A DNA stretch of 64,000 nt from Saprospiraceae bacterium (GTDB taxonomy: Bacteria; Bacteroidota; Bacteroidia; Chitinophagales; Saprospiraceae), in NCBI GenBank assembly GCA_016722285.1, contig JADKGI010000016.1, positions 1 through 64,000 of the forward strand, read 5' to 3'. Positions within the stretch are counted from its first letter, which is position 1; each line of letters begins with the position of its first letter. The notes beneath the pieces were generated by a model, which was not told where the DNA came from, made no database searches, and saw only the letters and a program-made list of their open reading frames with translations. Below are positions 8,596 to 17,691 of the stretch, piece after piece. Position numbers and translations under genes: made by a program.

Positions 8596-9564
8596 TTACA
8601 ATAGATTCTGAATGATTTGCTCTTCAGATACTCCTTCAGCTTCTGCTTTATAATTGCGCACAATTCTGTGACGTAACACATAGTTAGCAATGGCTTGGAC
8701 GTCTTCTTTATCGGGGGAGTATTTTCCGTTTATGGCTGCGTGGCATTTAGCGCCTATCACCAGGTATTGAGAGGCTCTCGGCCCTGCTCCCCATGAAATG
8801 TAATTATTCACATCAGCGGTGGCCAGTTGCGTATTAGGTCTGGTCTTTGATGCCAGTGTGACTGCATATTCCAAAACATTGTCAGCAATTGGAATCTTAC
8901 GTACCAAGGACTGGAATTCCAGAATCTGAGCTCCTGTCAGTATATTTTTCAGGGCATACTTATCGTTGGATGTAGTTGATTTTACTACCTGTACTTCTTC
9001 ATCATAACTCGGATAATCAAGTGGAATATTAAACATAAACCGGTCAAGCTGGGCTTCCGGCAATGGATAAGTTCCCTCCTGCTCTATTGGATTTTGGGTT
9101 GCAAGTACAAAAAATGGTTTAGGCAACACGTGTCTGATACCTGCTACAGTTACTGACCTCTCCTGCATAGCTTCCAGCAAGGCGGCTTGAGTTTTGGGAG
9201 GTGTCCTGTTGATTTCGTCTGCCAGCACAATATTGGTAAACAATGGCCCTTTATTAAACTTAAAATGCCTGGTTTCATCCAGAATTTCTGATCCGGTAAT
9301 ATCTGAGGGCATCAGGTCGGGCGTGAATTGTATCCTTTTGAAATCAAGATCCAATACATCTGCAATGGTGCTGACAAGGAGAGTTTTGGCAAGTCCGGGA
9401 ACTCCGACCAATAAACTATGACCATTGCTGAATAATGAAATGATTACAGCCCTGACCACATTGTCCTGTCCGACTATGACTTTTCCGATTTCTTCTTTTA
9501 AAGCTTTATACGATGTAGCCATCGCATCCACAGCATGCACATCTGATTGATACACTTCGCTCAT
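8596..9564 (-). CDS. MoxR-family AAA+ ATPase
   Basis: MoxR ATPases act as chaperone-like AAA+ machines, usually with von Willebrand factor A proteins. The 322-residue protein has Walker A (GVPGLAKTLL, about residues 54-63), Walker B (NIVLADEINRTPPKTQAALLEAM), sensor 1 (FVLATQNPIEQEGTYPLPEAQLDRF) and the C-terminal helical lid. The usual DUF58/VWA partner genes are not present here. The only same-strand neighbour is the DUF4197 lipoprotein. An imperfect palindrome, AGTTAC-5-GTAACT, lies at 9588-9604 upstream and could be an operator, which is speculative. Confidence 0.92.
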   Translation of the reverse strand: MSEVYQSDVHAVDAMATSYKALKEEIGKVIVGQDNVVRAVIISLFSNGHSLLVGVPGLAKTLLVSTIADVLDLDFKRIQFTPDLMPSDITGSEILDETRHFKFNKGPLFTNIVLADEINRTPPKTQAALLEAMQERSVTVAGIRHVLPKPFFVLATQNPIEQEGTYPLPEAQLDRFMFNIPLDYPSYDEEVQVVKSTTSNDKYALKNILTGAQILEFQSLVRKIPIADNVLEYAVTLASKTRPNTQLATADVNNYISWGAGPRASQYLVIGAKCHAAINGKYSPDKEDVQAIANYVLRHRIVRNYKAEAEGVSEEQIIQNLL

Positions 9565-9736
9565 TTTTATATTTTACAAAAGGGTAAAGTTACTAATTGT
9601 AACTCACAAACGAGGTTTGCATCTATAATGTTTGAATATTTTATAAAAATTTTAACGAAATTGAAACTATTATTGAAGCATGATAGTTATTCATACTGAT
9701 ATTATTTTGATATCATATTAAATCAAATAAAACAAA

Positions 9737-10597
9737 ATGAAAACTGAAAAGATCATTAAACCATCTTCGGGCTACCTGATTCTTATTATAGCCCTTTTAT
9801 TGCTGGCAGCATGTATTCTCAATATTATTCAATTATGGCTTCCGGTATGGCTCAGCATCATAGGAATAGTTTTTACTATTCTTTTACTTTCCGGTTTTCT
9901 GGCTATCGAACCTAATAGTTCAAGGGTTCTAACCCTCTTTGGTGCATATAAAGGAACGGTCAAGGAGTCCGGCTTCTTCTGGACAAACCCTTTTTATTTA
10001 AAGAAAAAAATATCTCAAAGGGCGCACAATCTGGAGACTTCACAGCTTAAAGTAAATGACAAACAGGGTAATCCGATCATGATAGCAGCAGTCGTAGTAT
10101 GGAAGGTTGAAGATACATTCAGAGCCGCTTTTGATGTAGAGAATTATTCAAAATTTGTAGAGATACAAAGCGAATCCGCCCTGAGAAAGATGGCTATGGA
10201 GTATTCTTATGACAATTTTGAAGACGAAACAGCCCAGATGACACTCAGATCGAGCTCGACAGAAATTAACGATATGCTGGAGAAGGAAATTTCAGAAAGA
10301 CTTTCCATAGCAGGCATTGAAGTAATAGAAGCCAGGATAAGTCACCTTGCCTATGCTCAGGAAATTGCAAGTGCCATGTTGCAAAGACAACAGGCCACTG
10401 CAGTAGTAGCTGCCAGAAGTAAGATAGTGGAAGGTGCTGTAGGTATGGTAGAAATGGCATTGGATGCTCTCAATCAGAAGGATATAGTGCATCTGGACGA
10501 AGAGAAAAAAGCGGCCATGGTCAGCAATCTGCTAGTCGTCCTGTGTTCTGACAGAGCGGTAACTCCGGTAGTCAATGCCGGAACACTTCACCAATAA
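9737..10597 (+). CDS. SPFH (stomatin/prohibitin/flotillin) domain membrane protein
   Basis: The 286-residue protein begins with two hydrophobic segments (about residues 13-31 and 35-53) that anchor it in the inner membrane. An SPFH domain follows (SSRVLTLFGAYKGTVKESGFFW, then NPIMIAAVVVWKVEDTFRAAFDVENY). A C-terminal coiled-coil-prone region contains AYAQEIASAMLQRQQA. Such proteins form membrane microdomain scaffolds or modulate proteases. The gene ends 4 bases before the Arc-type gene and is clearly coupled to it, a conserved arrangement in many bacteria. The substrate is unknown. Confidence 0.87.
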   Translation: MKTEKIIKPSSGYLILIIALLLLAACILNIIQLWLPVWLSIIGIVFTILLLSGFLAIEPNSSRVLTLFGAYKGTVKESGFFWTNPFYLKKKISQRAHNLETSQLKVNDKQGNPIMIAAVVVWKVEDTFRAAFDVENYSKFVEIQSESALRKMAMEYSYDNFEDETAQMTLRSSSTEINDMLEKEISERLSIAGIEVIEARISHLAYAQEIASAMLQRQQATAVVAARSKIVEGAVGMVEMALDALNQKDIVHLDEEKKAAMVSNLLVVLCSDRAVTPVVNAGTLHQ

Positions 10598-10601
10598 TCA
10601 G

Positions 10602-10796
10602 ATGATGAGTGGTAAAAAATCCTTTGTGCTGAGACTCAATGCCAGGACTTATGAGGCATTGGAAAAATGGGCTGCTGATGAATTCCGAAGTGTCAATGGG
10701 CAGTTGGAGTGGATTATCGATAAATCACTAAAAGACGCAAAACGGACAAAAACCGAAAACCATAGTTCGCAACAAAAAAATGAGAATCCTGATTAA
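10602..10796 (+). CDS. Arc-family ribbon-helix-helix protein coupled to the SPFH gene
   Basis: The chosen ATG at 10602 (MMSGKKSFVLRLNARTYEAL) gives a 64-residue protein. The frame opens 27 bases earlier inside the SPFH gene, but those residues have no family similarity. The core FVLRLNARTYEALEKWAADEFRSVNGQLEWIIDKSLKDA matches the Arc DNA-binding family that commonly follows SPFH genes. It may be a small DNA-binding regulator or an SPFH accessory peptide. The C-terminus is basic and polar (TKTENHSSQQKN). No DNA target is evident. Confidence 0.8.
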   Translation: MMSGKKSFVLRLNARTYEALEKWAADEFRSVNGQLEWIIDKSLKDAKRTKTENHSSQQKNENPD

Positions 10797-11018
10797 AATT
10801 TAATTTTGACCAACCATTCACATACTGGCGTGATTCTTCATTTTTGGGACAGCATATATTTTTAAATGACTTCATTATTAATAATAGTGCCGCAATTACA
10901 TGTCATAAAAATTCAAAAGCATACATCCATGGGTGTTTCAGCATACTTGCCCTAAAATAAAAGATTCATTTCATATGATAATTATGCCGATAACAGATAT
11001 ATTCTAAGATCAATCTTG

Positions 11019-11026
11019 TAGTTTTG
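11019..11026 (+). promoter_or_regulatory. Possible -7 box upstream of the cytochrome c gene
   Basis: TAGTTTTG at 11019-11026 fits the Bacteroidota -7 consensus TAnnTTTG and lies 25 bases before the ATG at 11051. No clear TTTG is seen 20 bases further upstream, so support is moderate. Confidence 0.35.
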
Positions 11027-11050
11027 CATTCAATAAAAATCAAAACTGTT

Positions 11051-11389
11051 ATGTTTAAGCAATCTCTTATTTTTTCACTATTGGTATTGGCAGCCCTTTC
11101 ATGTGGATCAAAGGAAAACAAAAGCGCACCTGTTACTGTAGAAAAAGCAAAGCCAGCAAAAGATGGAGCAAAAATATTTAAACAAAGTTGTGAATTGTGT
11201 CATGGACCTGACGGTAAACTTGGAGCAAACGGTTCCAAAGATCTTTCCGCTTCAGAACTGGATCTTGATGCCCGTATAGCTATGGTCACCAAAGGTAAAG
11301 GCCTGATGACTCCTTTTGAAAACATTCTTTCACTGGAAGAAATTAAAGCTGTTGCCGAATTCAGTATGACTCTCAATGCCACTAAATAG
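11051..11389 (+). CDS. Mono-haem cytochrome c lipoprotein
   Basis: The 112-residue protein starts at 11051 with the lipoprotein signal MFKQSLIFSLLVLAALSC. A charged linker leads into a small class I cytochrome c domain with the haem-binding CELCHGPDGKLG (CxxCH) and a downstream methionine in GLMTPFENILS as the likely sixth ligand. It would carry electrons in the periplasm while tethered to a membrane. An in-frame start at 11024 would add nine polar residues before the signal peptide and is less likely. It is a single gene upstream of carA. Confidence 0.87.
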   Translation: MFKQSLIFSLLVLAALSCGSKENKSAPVTVEKAKPAKDGAKIFKQSCELCHGPDGKLGANGSKDLSASELDLDARIAMVTKGKGLMTPFENILSLEEIKAVAEFSMTLNATK

Positions 11390-11455
11390 TTCTTTTTAGG
11401 CCATCTGTCAGGTAATATTATACTCAAAATGGTGTAGTGATATATTTAATAGTCT

Positions 11456-11463
11456 TATATTTG
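11456..11463 (+). promoter_or_regulatory. Candidate -7 box of the carA promoter
   Basis: TATATTTG at 11456-11463 is a perfect match to TAnnTTTG and lies 20 bases before the carA ATG at 11484. The matching -33 TTTG is not obvious, so transcript start mapping is needed to confirm it. Confidence 0.45.
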
Positions 11464-11483
11464 CGCCGTAATGTTAATTCTGA

Positions 11484-12599
11484 ATGGATTTTTTATCAAA
11501 AAACAAAGCGGTAGTACTTTTTGAAGATGGTAGTTTTTATGAAGGGAGCGCCGCCGGAGTCTTAGGAACTACAACAGGAGAAGTATGTTTTAATACCGGA
11601 ATGACTGGATATCAGGAAATATTTACCGATCCATCCTATTTTGGTCAGGTACTTGTCTCCACCAATGTGCATGTGGGAAATTACGGTATTAAGAATACTG
11701 ATACTGAATCTGCAAAAATTCAGATATCCGGATTGATATGCAAAAACTTCACCAATGAATATAGCCGGCCATTAGCAGATCAGGAAATTCAGAAATATTT
11801 TGAAGAAAACAACCTTGTTTGTATTTATGATATTGATACCAGATCTATAGTGCGAAATATCCGCAGTAAAGGTGCTATGAATTGCATAATATCTTCAGAA
11901 ATATTCGATAAAAATGAATTGAAGAAAATTCTTGCAACTGTGCCTTCAATGGAAGGTTTGGAACTTGCCAGTCATGTTTGTACTGAAAAAATATATGATA
12001 TTGGAAATATTGATGATCATTTGAGGGTGGCAGTGCTGGATTTAGGGACAAAGAGAAACATCTTGAAAAGTCTCACTGAAAGAGGCTGCTATTTAAGGGT
12101 ATTTCCGGCTAAAACACCAGCAGAAGAAATTCTGTCTTTCAATGCTGACGGATACTTTTTGTCCAATGGTCCCGGTGATCCGGCTTCAATGGAGTACGCA
12201 ATAAAATCGGTAAAGGAATTATTAAATACCCGCAAACCCATGTTTGGAATATGTCTGGGTCATCAGATACTAGCGCTTGCTAATGATATACCCACGTATA
12301 AAATGCATCACGGGCATCGGGGAGCCAATCACCCTGTCATCAATTTAGGTACCGGAAAATGTGAAATAACCAGTCAAAACCATGGTTTTACGGTCAGTGA
12401 AAAAGAGGTACTCTCAAGCCATGAAATCATTGAAATAACACATCGGAATCTGAATGATGATACTATTGAAGGTATTAAACTGAAAAATCAACCCGCTTTT
12501 TCTGTACAATATCATCCTGAAGCCAATCCGGGTCCCCATGATTCCAAATATTTGTTTGATGATTTTGTAAACTTATTAAAACAATCAAAAAATAATTAA
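11484..12599 (+). CDS. carA: Carbamoyl-phosphate synthase small (glutaminase) subunit
   Basis: CarA hydrolyses glutamine and passes ammonia to CarB to make carbamoyl phosphate for arginine and pyrimidine synthesis. The 371-residue protein has the N-terminal CPSase small-chain domain (DGSFYEGSAAG, TGMTGYQEIFTDPSY) and a C-terminal class I glutamine amidotransferase domain. That domain shows LSNGPGDPASM, the catalytic cysteine in FGICLGHQIL, and the His/Glu pair in VQYHPEANPGP. No carB is in the window. The gene ends 5 bases before enolase, so the two are probably co-transcribed. Confidence 0.95.
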   Translation: MDFLSKNKAVVLFEDGSFYEGSAAGVLGTTTGEVCFNTGMTGYQEIFTDPSYFGQVLVSTNVHVGNYGIKNTDTESAKIQISGLICKNFTNEYSRPLADQEIQKYFEENNLVCIYDIDTRSIVRNIRSKGAMNCIISSEIFDKNELKKILATVPSMEGLELASHVCTEKIYDIGNIDDHLRVAVLDLGTKRNILKSLTERGCYLRVFPAKTPAEEILSFNADGYFLSNGPGDPASMEYAIKSVKELLNTRKPMFGICLGHQILALANDIPTYKMHHGHRGANHPVINLGTGKCEITSQNHGFTVSEKEVLSSHEIIEITHRNLNDDTIEGIKLKNQPAFSVQYHPEANPGPHDSKYLFDDFVNLLKQSKNN

Positions 12600-12604
12600 A
12601 TAAA

Positions 12605-13888
12605 ATGAGTGTAATTGTTGACATCAGAGCGAGAGAGATTCTGGACTCAAGAGGTAACCCTACTGTCGAAGTAGAAGTATTGACTGAAAACGGCATAATG
12701 GGAAGGGCCGCTGTGCCTTCAGGGGCATCCACAGGAAAATATGAAGCTGTTGAACTTAGAGATAATGACAAAAGCAGATATCTCGGAAGGGGTGTCTTAA
12801 ATGCTTGTAATAATATAGATGACAAGATCTGCGAAGTTTTGATCAGTGAGGACGTGTATGAACAAAGATATATAGACGAAATCATGATAGAGTTAGATGG
12901 AACAGAAAATAAATCTGAATTAGGTGCAAATGCTATTTTGGGTGTTTCTCTGGCCGTAGCAAAAGCTGCTGCTGAAGAATCCGGTCAATCACTTTACAGG
13001 TATGTAGGCGGCGTAAATGCACATATTATGCCTGTACCTATGATGAATATTCTGAACGGTGGTTCTCATGCAGATAATAGTATAGATTTTCAGGAATTTA
13101 TGATCATGCCGGTAGGAGCTGATCAGTTTTCAGAGGGTCTTAGGATGGGTGTCGAAGTATTTCACCATCTTAAATCTGTTTTGAAATCAAAAGGATACTC
13201 TACCAATGTAGGCGATGAAGGCGGATTTGCTCCCAATATCAAATCAAATGAAGAAGCCATAGAGATAGTACTTAAATCAATTGAGGCAGCAGGTTACAAA
13301 CCCGGGATAGACATTATGATAGCTATGGATGCCGCTGCGTCTGAATTTTATGATGAAAAAGAAAAAGTCTATCACTTTCATAAATCAGGAGGTAAAAAAC
13401 TGACAAGTGAAGAGATGGTTGAATATTGGACAGGCTGGGTAAATAAATATCCTATTTTTTCCATTGAAGACGGGTTGCATGAAGATGACTGGACTTACTG
13501 GTCAAAACTTACAAAAGCCCTCGGGTCAAAAGTACAGCTGGTGGGTGATGATCTTTTTGTGACTAATACTAAAAGGCTTCAAAGAGGTATTGAAACCGAA
13601 GCAGCCAATTCCATCCTGGTAAAAGTAAACCAGATCGGAACACTGACTGAAACAATTGATGCAGTAAATCTGGCAACCAGAAATGGCTTTACTTCAGTGA
13701 TGAGTCACAGATCCGGTGAGACTGAAGATACGACTATTGCGGATCTGGCTGTTGCTTTGAATACCGGTCAGATTAAGACTGGCTCTGCTTCAAGAAGTGA
13801 CCGGATTGCAAAATACAATCAGCTCCTGAGAATTGAAGAAGAATTGGGTGATTCTGCTTTTTACCCAGGAAGGTCGTTACTTTCCTGA
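12605..13888 (+). CDS. eno: Enolase
   Basis: Enolase interconverts 2-phosphoglycerate and phosphoenolpyruvate in glycolysis. The 427-residue protein has family length and shows REILDSRGNPTVEVEV at the N-terminus, AVPSGASTGKYEAVELRD, NILNGGSHADNSIDFQEFM, the metal-binding FSIEDGLHEDDW and VGDDLFVTNTKRL, and SHRSGETEDTTIADLAV near the C-terminus. The catalytic acid/base residues lie in those blocks. It is immediately downstream of carA. Confidence 0.97.
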   Translation: MSVIVDIRAREILDSRGNPTVEVEVLTENGIMGRAAVPSGASTGKYEAVELRDNDKSRYLGRGVLNACNNIDDKICEVLISEDVYEQRYIDEIMIELDGTENKSELGANAILGVSLAVAKAAAEESGQSLYRYVGGVNAHIMPVPMMNILNGGSHADNSIDFQEFMIMPVGADQFSEGLRMGVEVFHHLKSVLKSKGYSTNVGDEGGFAPNIKSNEEAIEIVLKSIEAAGYKPGIDIMIAMDAAASEFYDEKEKVYHFHKSGGKKLTSEEMVEYWTGWVNKYPIFSIEDGLHEDDWTYWSKLTKALGSKVQLVGDDLFVTNTKRLQRGIETEAANSILVKVNQIGTLTETIDAVNLATRNGFTSVMSHRSGETEDTTIADLAVALNTGQIKTGSASRSDRIAKYNQLLRIEEELGDSAFYPGRSLLS

Positions 13889-13968
13889 CAATAATTTACG
13901 GAAGTCCTGGAAATTCCTTACATTTTCATTTTTTATATAGGTCTCATTTTTGTTAAAATTAAAATTTC

Positions 13969-14286
13969 ATGGCAAAAGATAAGAAATTACCCGACGAACT
14001 GGCATCTTTAATAGGTGTCTCTCCTGCCTGGATCAATAAATATACAGTTGTAACTGTACTCTTTATCGTCTGGCTCTCCTTTTTTGATAAGCACAATATT
14101 TTTGCGTATCAGAAGATGAAAGGGACAATCACAAGAATGGAGATGGAGAAGGTAAAATTGAATGAAGATATAACTCAGGCTCTTAGAGATAAGGAAGACC
14201 TGAAAAATAACAATGAAAAATTTGCCCGAGAAAAGCATCTGATGCATCTGTCGGGAGAAGAAATTATATTAATAGAACAAAAATAG
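13969..14286 (+). CDS. FtsB/DivIC-family septum formation initiator
   Basis: The 105-residue protein has a short cytoplasmic N-terminus, one membrane helix (about residues 27-43, VVTVLFIVWLSFF) and a periplasmic coiled coil (MEMEKVKLNEDITQAL and onward) ending in FAREKHLMHLSGEEIILIEQK. This is the FtsB/DivIC layout of the divisome FtsQLB complex. Position between eno and sucD is typical for Bacteroidota; eno often precedes the FtsB-like gene in bacteria generally. It starts 80 bases after eno and ends 8 bases before sucD. Confidence 0.82.
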   Translation: MAKDKKLPDELASLIGVSPAWINKYTVVTVLFIVWLSFFDKHNIFAYQKMKGTITRMEMEKVKLNEDITQALRDKEDLKNNNEKFAREKHLMHLSGEEIILIEQK

Positions 14287-14294
14287 AAATCATA

Positions 14295-15170
14295 ATGAGC
14301 GTATTGGTTAATAAGGATTCCAGGATAATTGTCCAGGGGTTTACTGGAAAAGAAGGAACTTTCCATGCTGAACAAATGATAGAATACGGTACCAATGTAG
14401 TAGGAGGCGTTACTCCAGGCAAAGGAGGAACTGAGCATCTCGACAGACCTGTTTTTAATTCTGTCGCTGAATCTGTCAAGAAGGTCGGAGCAAATACTTC
14501 TATTATTTTTGTACCACCCGGGTATGCTGCAGATGCCATCATGGAAGCTGCTGAAGCGGGCATTAAAGTAATAATATGCATTACTGAAGGCATTCCTGTC
14601 CAGGACATGGTTATCGCCAAAGCGTACATTGAAAAATATGATTGTACCCTTGTAGGACCTAACTGTCCGGGCGTTATCACTCCTGATGAGGCAAAAGTTG
14701 GAATCATGCCTGGTTTTGTATTTAAAAAAGGAAGAATCGGAGTAGTATCGAAGTCCGGAACATTGACTTACGAAGCTGCAGATCAGATCGTAAAGGCTGG
14801 CATGGGTATATCTACTGCCATTGGTATCGGAGGAGATCCTATTATCGGTACACCCACCAAAGATGCTGTAAAACTATTAATGGATGATCCGGAAACCGAT
14901 GGGATTGTGATGATAGGTGAAATAGGGGGAAATTATGAAGCTGACGCTGCCAGATATATAAAAAGATCAGGTAATAAAAAACCTGTAGTCGGATTTATTG
15001 CAGGACAAACTGCACCAAAGGGTAGGACTATGGGGCATGCCGGAGCTATTGTAGGAGGTCATGAGGATACCGCTGAAGCTAAAATGAAAATAATGGCTGA
15101 ATGCGGAATTCATGTCGTCCTTTCACCGGCAGACATAGGAATAACCATGGCAAAAATTTTAAAACCTTAA
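14295..15170 (+). CDS. sucD: Succinate-CoA ligase (ADP-forming) alpha subunit
   Basis: This TCA-cycle enzyme subunit binds CoA and carries the phospho-histidine. The 291-residue protein has the CoA-binding N-terminal domain (VQGFTGKEGTFHAEQM, GGVTPGKGG) and the ligase domain, with NCPGVITPDEAKVGIMPG and the active-site histidine in GHAGAIVGG. The beta subunit sucC is not in the window. It lies 8 bases after the FtsB-like gene and is probably in the same transcript. Confidence 0.95.
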   Translation: MSVLVNKDSRIIVQGFTGKEGTFHAEQMIEYGTNVVGGVTPGKGGTEHLDRPVFNSVAESVKKVGANTSIIFVPPGYAADAIMEAAEAGIKVIICITEGIPVQDMVIAKAYIEKYDCTLVGPNCPGVITPDEAKVGIMPGFVFKKGRIGVVSKSGTLTYEAADQIVKAGMGISTAIGIGGDPIIGTPTKDAVKLLMDDPETDGIVMIGEIGGNYEADAARYIKRSGNKKPVVGFIAGQTAPKGRTMGHAGAIVGGHEDTAEAKMKIMAECGIHVVLSPADIGITMAKILKP

Positions 15171-15200
15171 GATTTCGGTCATTACACTTCAGAAGTCAGT

Positions 15201-15866
15201 TCAGACTTTGTCTCCATAAATTCGATTAAACAGGCTGATGGTAAACATACCTGTTTCTTTCTTTATTTTGAATTGAAATGTTAATTCAAGGATAAAAAGA
15301 CATGATATAGCATATATAATCAAACCTGTTCTCAATATTAGGAATGGTTGAATATATACATCAAAAAATGGCTCAAGAAAAATCCTCGCCAGCGTTATAC
15401 TCAAAGCAATCAGAAAAGCTGCCATAGCAGTTGCTTTTATACTGAGGTTAATATCATTGTTCAGCTTCCGGTTACATATACTATACAAGCCAAGATAAAT
15501 GCTTTTTGACCTGTCCATTTTGATCAACTGCTTCAGGATGGTTTTTGACTTTTCAAACTGTTTCAGTTGAAAATAACTCGCCGCCTTCTTAAATAACAAT
15601 TCGAAGAATATATTTTCTCCTTTGAAATGATAGATATTTTCTGCAATAACATTCTCTAAGACCGGATCTACCTTACTTAAAAACCTATCATACCTGCCCA
15701 CTTCAAAGAGACAAAGTAAGTAATCCATGTCCAACTCTATCTTATCGTCAAAAGATAAAGTGGTCAGCTTTTTTTCATTTTCTTCATAAAATCTGACCTT
15801 TCCGCGCCAGGCATCCTCCCCCATCCCGAAGTATTGAAGATATATCTGATGTGAAAGATTGTCCAT
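15201..15866 (-). CDS. Hypothetical protein with two C-terminal membrane helices
   Basis: I do not recognise this 221-residue protein. The N-terminal 130 residues are predicted helical and resemble TPR-like pairs (for example ELLFKKAASYFQLKQFEKSKTILKQL). Two hydrophobic helices follow (AMAAFLIALSITLARIFLEPF and FLILRTGLIIYAISCLFIL) and then a basic tail. It would be an inner-membrane protein with a cytoplasmic helical domain. It converges with sucD and stands alone. Confidence 0.6.
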   Translation of the reverse strand: MDNLSHQIYLQYFGMGEDAWRGKVRFYEENEKKLTTLSFDDKIELDMDYLLCLFEVGRYDRFLSKVDPVLENVIAENIYHFKGENIFFELLFKKAASYFQLKQFEKSKTILKQLIKMDRSKSIYLGLYSICNRKLNNDINLSIKATAMAAFLIALSITLARIFLEPFFDVYIQPFLILRTGLIIYAISCLFILELTFQFKIKKETGMFTISLFNRIYGDKV

Positions 15867-16062
15867 GATACCCCAATAAATTTCTAAATGTTCAATTTGA
15901 TGAAAAATTTATAAGTAAAAATAAATATAAAAAATGAGAAAAATGAAAATGAACATTCAATTTGCAGATTTTTTTATATAAGTATAAGAGTCAGCAGTGA
16001 AAAATATACTTAACCTAACCAGGATTTTACAGAATTTTAATACTTTCCTGCTAACTTTTCAT

Positions 16063-16653
16063 CTATTGGTCGGAAGACATGGACACATATCCTGCCGCAG
16101 CTTCAAGTTCATTGTAGAAATCCTGACCTTTTTTTCGGATAATGGCATCTTTTACAAACCGGTATAATGGCATCTTTTCTTTACTTCCTTTGGAACATGC
16201 CGCACTGCAAATATCCCAGCGGTCATAATTCCATGCTTCAAAACCTGAAATTTCATTCATGGATATTCGTACGGGATACAAATGACAGGATACAGGCTTC
16301 TGAAATGATATTTTTCCTTCATACCATGTTTTTTCAATACCACAAACACCAATACCAAGTTCATTGTTTGATAAAAAAATACACGCTCCGTCTTCATGAC
16401 ATGCTGTTCCCCAAATACCGGGCTCTTTATAAAATGTAAACCCATTGTGATCCATCAGGTATGTCTTCGACCTGTCAGAAAGATTTTCCATGATAGTGTT
16501 GATATTTTGGGTGATTTCTTCCATTTCGCTGTTTTCAACAGGCGCGCCATAGTCGCCTTCTGTACAGCATGCTCCTTTACATGACTGGAGATCACACATA
16601 AATTTTTCTTCCGTCAGATCATCGCTAATAAGCACATCCTCTATGACAAGCAT
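16063..16653 (-). CDS. DUF3109 family cysteine-rich protein
   Basis: The 196-residue protein has the YkgJ/DUF3109-type cysteine pattern: CDLQSCKGACCTEGDYGAPV near residue 20, then CHEDGACIFL, CGIEKTW, KPVSCHLYPVRI and DICSAACSKG. Such proteins are thought to bind zinc or an iron-sulfur centre, but their function is unknown. Length fits the family. It is a single gene. Confidence 0.85.
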   Translation of the reverse strand: MLVIEDVLISDDLTEEKFMCDLQSCKGACCTEGDYGAPVENSEMEEITQNINTIMENLSDRSKTYLMDHNGFTFYKEPGIWGTACHEDGACIFLSNNELGIGVCGIEKTWYEGKISFQKPVSCHLYPVRISMNEISGFEAWNYDRWDICSAACSKGSKEKMPLYRFVKDAIIRKKGQDFYNELEAAAGYVSMSSDQ

Positions 16654-16962
16654 TTATTTTACTTTTAATATTAGGCAGCAAAGTTACTTTTTTTGGTTAT
16701 CATTTTCTCAATTTTACATTCGATCAACCTGGTATTCCGAGTTCATCTGTTCATTTTACATATTAAATATTGATCATAATAAAATCTCATACAAATCAGC
16801 ATTTGTAGTTTTATTTATAATAAATGTTGATTTGCTTACCATTTTTATATATTTACATTTTTAATTTTGTGTCAGGTTAATGAAAACATACTATATATTT
16901 AATGAACGGTAAATTTCGTAATTAAAAATAATCATTTTTCTTAACTCATTAATTCTTTTTTT
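16654..16962. other. Intergenic region, no supported gene
   Basis: This very AT-rich stretch lies between two divergent genes. A small plus-strand frame (16643-16864) has skewed, hydrophobic-aromatic composition and no start context, so I do not call it. The promoter of the following membrane protein gene is probably in the last 100 bases. Confidence 0.5.
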
Positions 16963-17370
16963 ATGAATACCAACAAAATTTTAGTAGCCGGATTAATCGG
17001 TGGCGTTTTTTCATTTTTCTTTGGATGGCTTATTTACGGCATTCTTTTGGCTGACATGATGCCTGAAAATGTTCCGGACTTAAACAGAGCTGAAGCGGAC
17101 ATGATTTGGTGGGCAGTGATTGTATCAAACCTACTATACGGGATACTTTTTGCCTATGTATTTGTACAGTGGGCCAGTATCTCAACCTGGATGGGAGGTG
17201 CGAAAGCAGGAGCCATTTTAGGATTTCTAATCACTGCATCCTATGATACAGGATTATTTGCATTTACAAAAATGCATACTATGCAGTCGATGATAATGGA
17301 TATCGTGGTAGGTACCATATTTGCTGCAATTGTAGGTGCCGTCATTGGGTGGTGGCTCGGAAGGAAATAA
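16963..17370 (+). CDS. Small four-helix membrane protein, unknown function
   Basis: The 135-residue protein is almost entirely membrane-embedded. There are hydrophobic helices at about 7-29, 48-70, 78-100 and 110-132, with a glycine-rich N-terminal helix (LIGGVFSFFFGWLIYGI) and a C-terminal one (IFAAIVGAVIGWWLG). The short loop NVPDLNRAEADM carries acidic residues. I cannot name a family with confidence; related small proteins are widespread in Bacteroidota. It is followed by a strong terminator, so it is probably a single-gene unit. Confidence 0.65.
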   Translation: MNTNKILVAGLIGGVFSFFFGWLIYGILLADMMPENVPDLNRAEADMIWWAVIVSNLLYGILFAYVFVQWASISTWMGGAKAGAILGFLITASYDTGLFAFTKMHTMQSMIMDIVVGTIFAAIVGAVIGWWLGRK

Positions 17371-17392
17371 ATATATATTCTCAAATGTAAAA

Positions 17393-17431
17393 TAAAAGTC
17401 CGGGAAACCCTTTTCGGACTTTTACTTTTTT
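17393..17431 (+). terminator. Rho-independent terminator
   Basis: A perfect 10-bp stem is formed by TAAAAGTCCG (17393-17402) and CGGACTTTTA (17415-17424), with a 12-base loop and a T-rich tail CTTTTTT ending at 17431. It terminates the small membrane protein gene and precedes a dispersed repeat copy. Confidence 0.8.
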
Positions 17432-17432
17432 A

Positions 17433-17570
17433 GAGTATGTTAAAAAATTTCTTAGTTGCTAATCAATAAGTTATGGTTCTGACAATAAAATAAATAACGA
17501 GTTTATTGAACTTAATAAGACGATTATTTTGAAGGCAGGTTCATGAGATATTGATTATAAGGCAATATAA
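17433..17570 (+). repeat. Dispersed intergenic repeat, copy 1
   Basis: This about 138-base AT-rich stretch resembles 63668-63808, with several well-matched blocks: GAGTA.GTT.AAAAATTT, TTAGTTG.AAATCAA, TTCTGAC, ATTATTTTGAAG..AGGTT and TTATAAGGCA. Both copies follow a plus-strand gene and precede another. No reading frame is conserved. It could be a non-coding repeat, a decayed miniature mobile element or a shared regulatory leader. Confidence 0.5.
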
Positions 17571-17691
17571 ATTTAGACATATTTTTAGTTGATATCATTT
17601 CTTTTTCTTCAATCTCTTTATACATCGCTCTCTCTCTTTAATCAGAAAATTAATTATATTTACACATCAAAAACCAACTCAAAATATCTTC

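Noticed and set aside
9697..9716. TGATAT-7-ATATCA palindrome upstream of the SPFH gene
   Set aside because: The arms are AT-only and short; such palindromes are expected by chance in this composition.
16643..16864. 73-codon plus-strand frame rich in F, Y, I and S
   Set aside because: It overlaps the DUF3109 start region, is typical of AT-rich noncoding DNA and has no homologue that I recognise.
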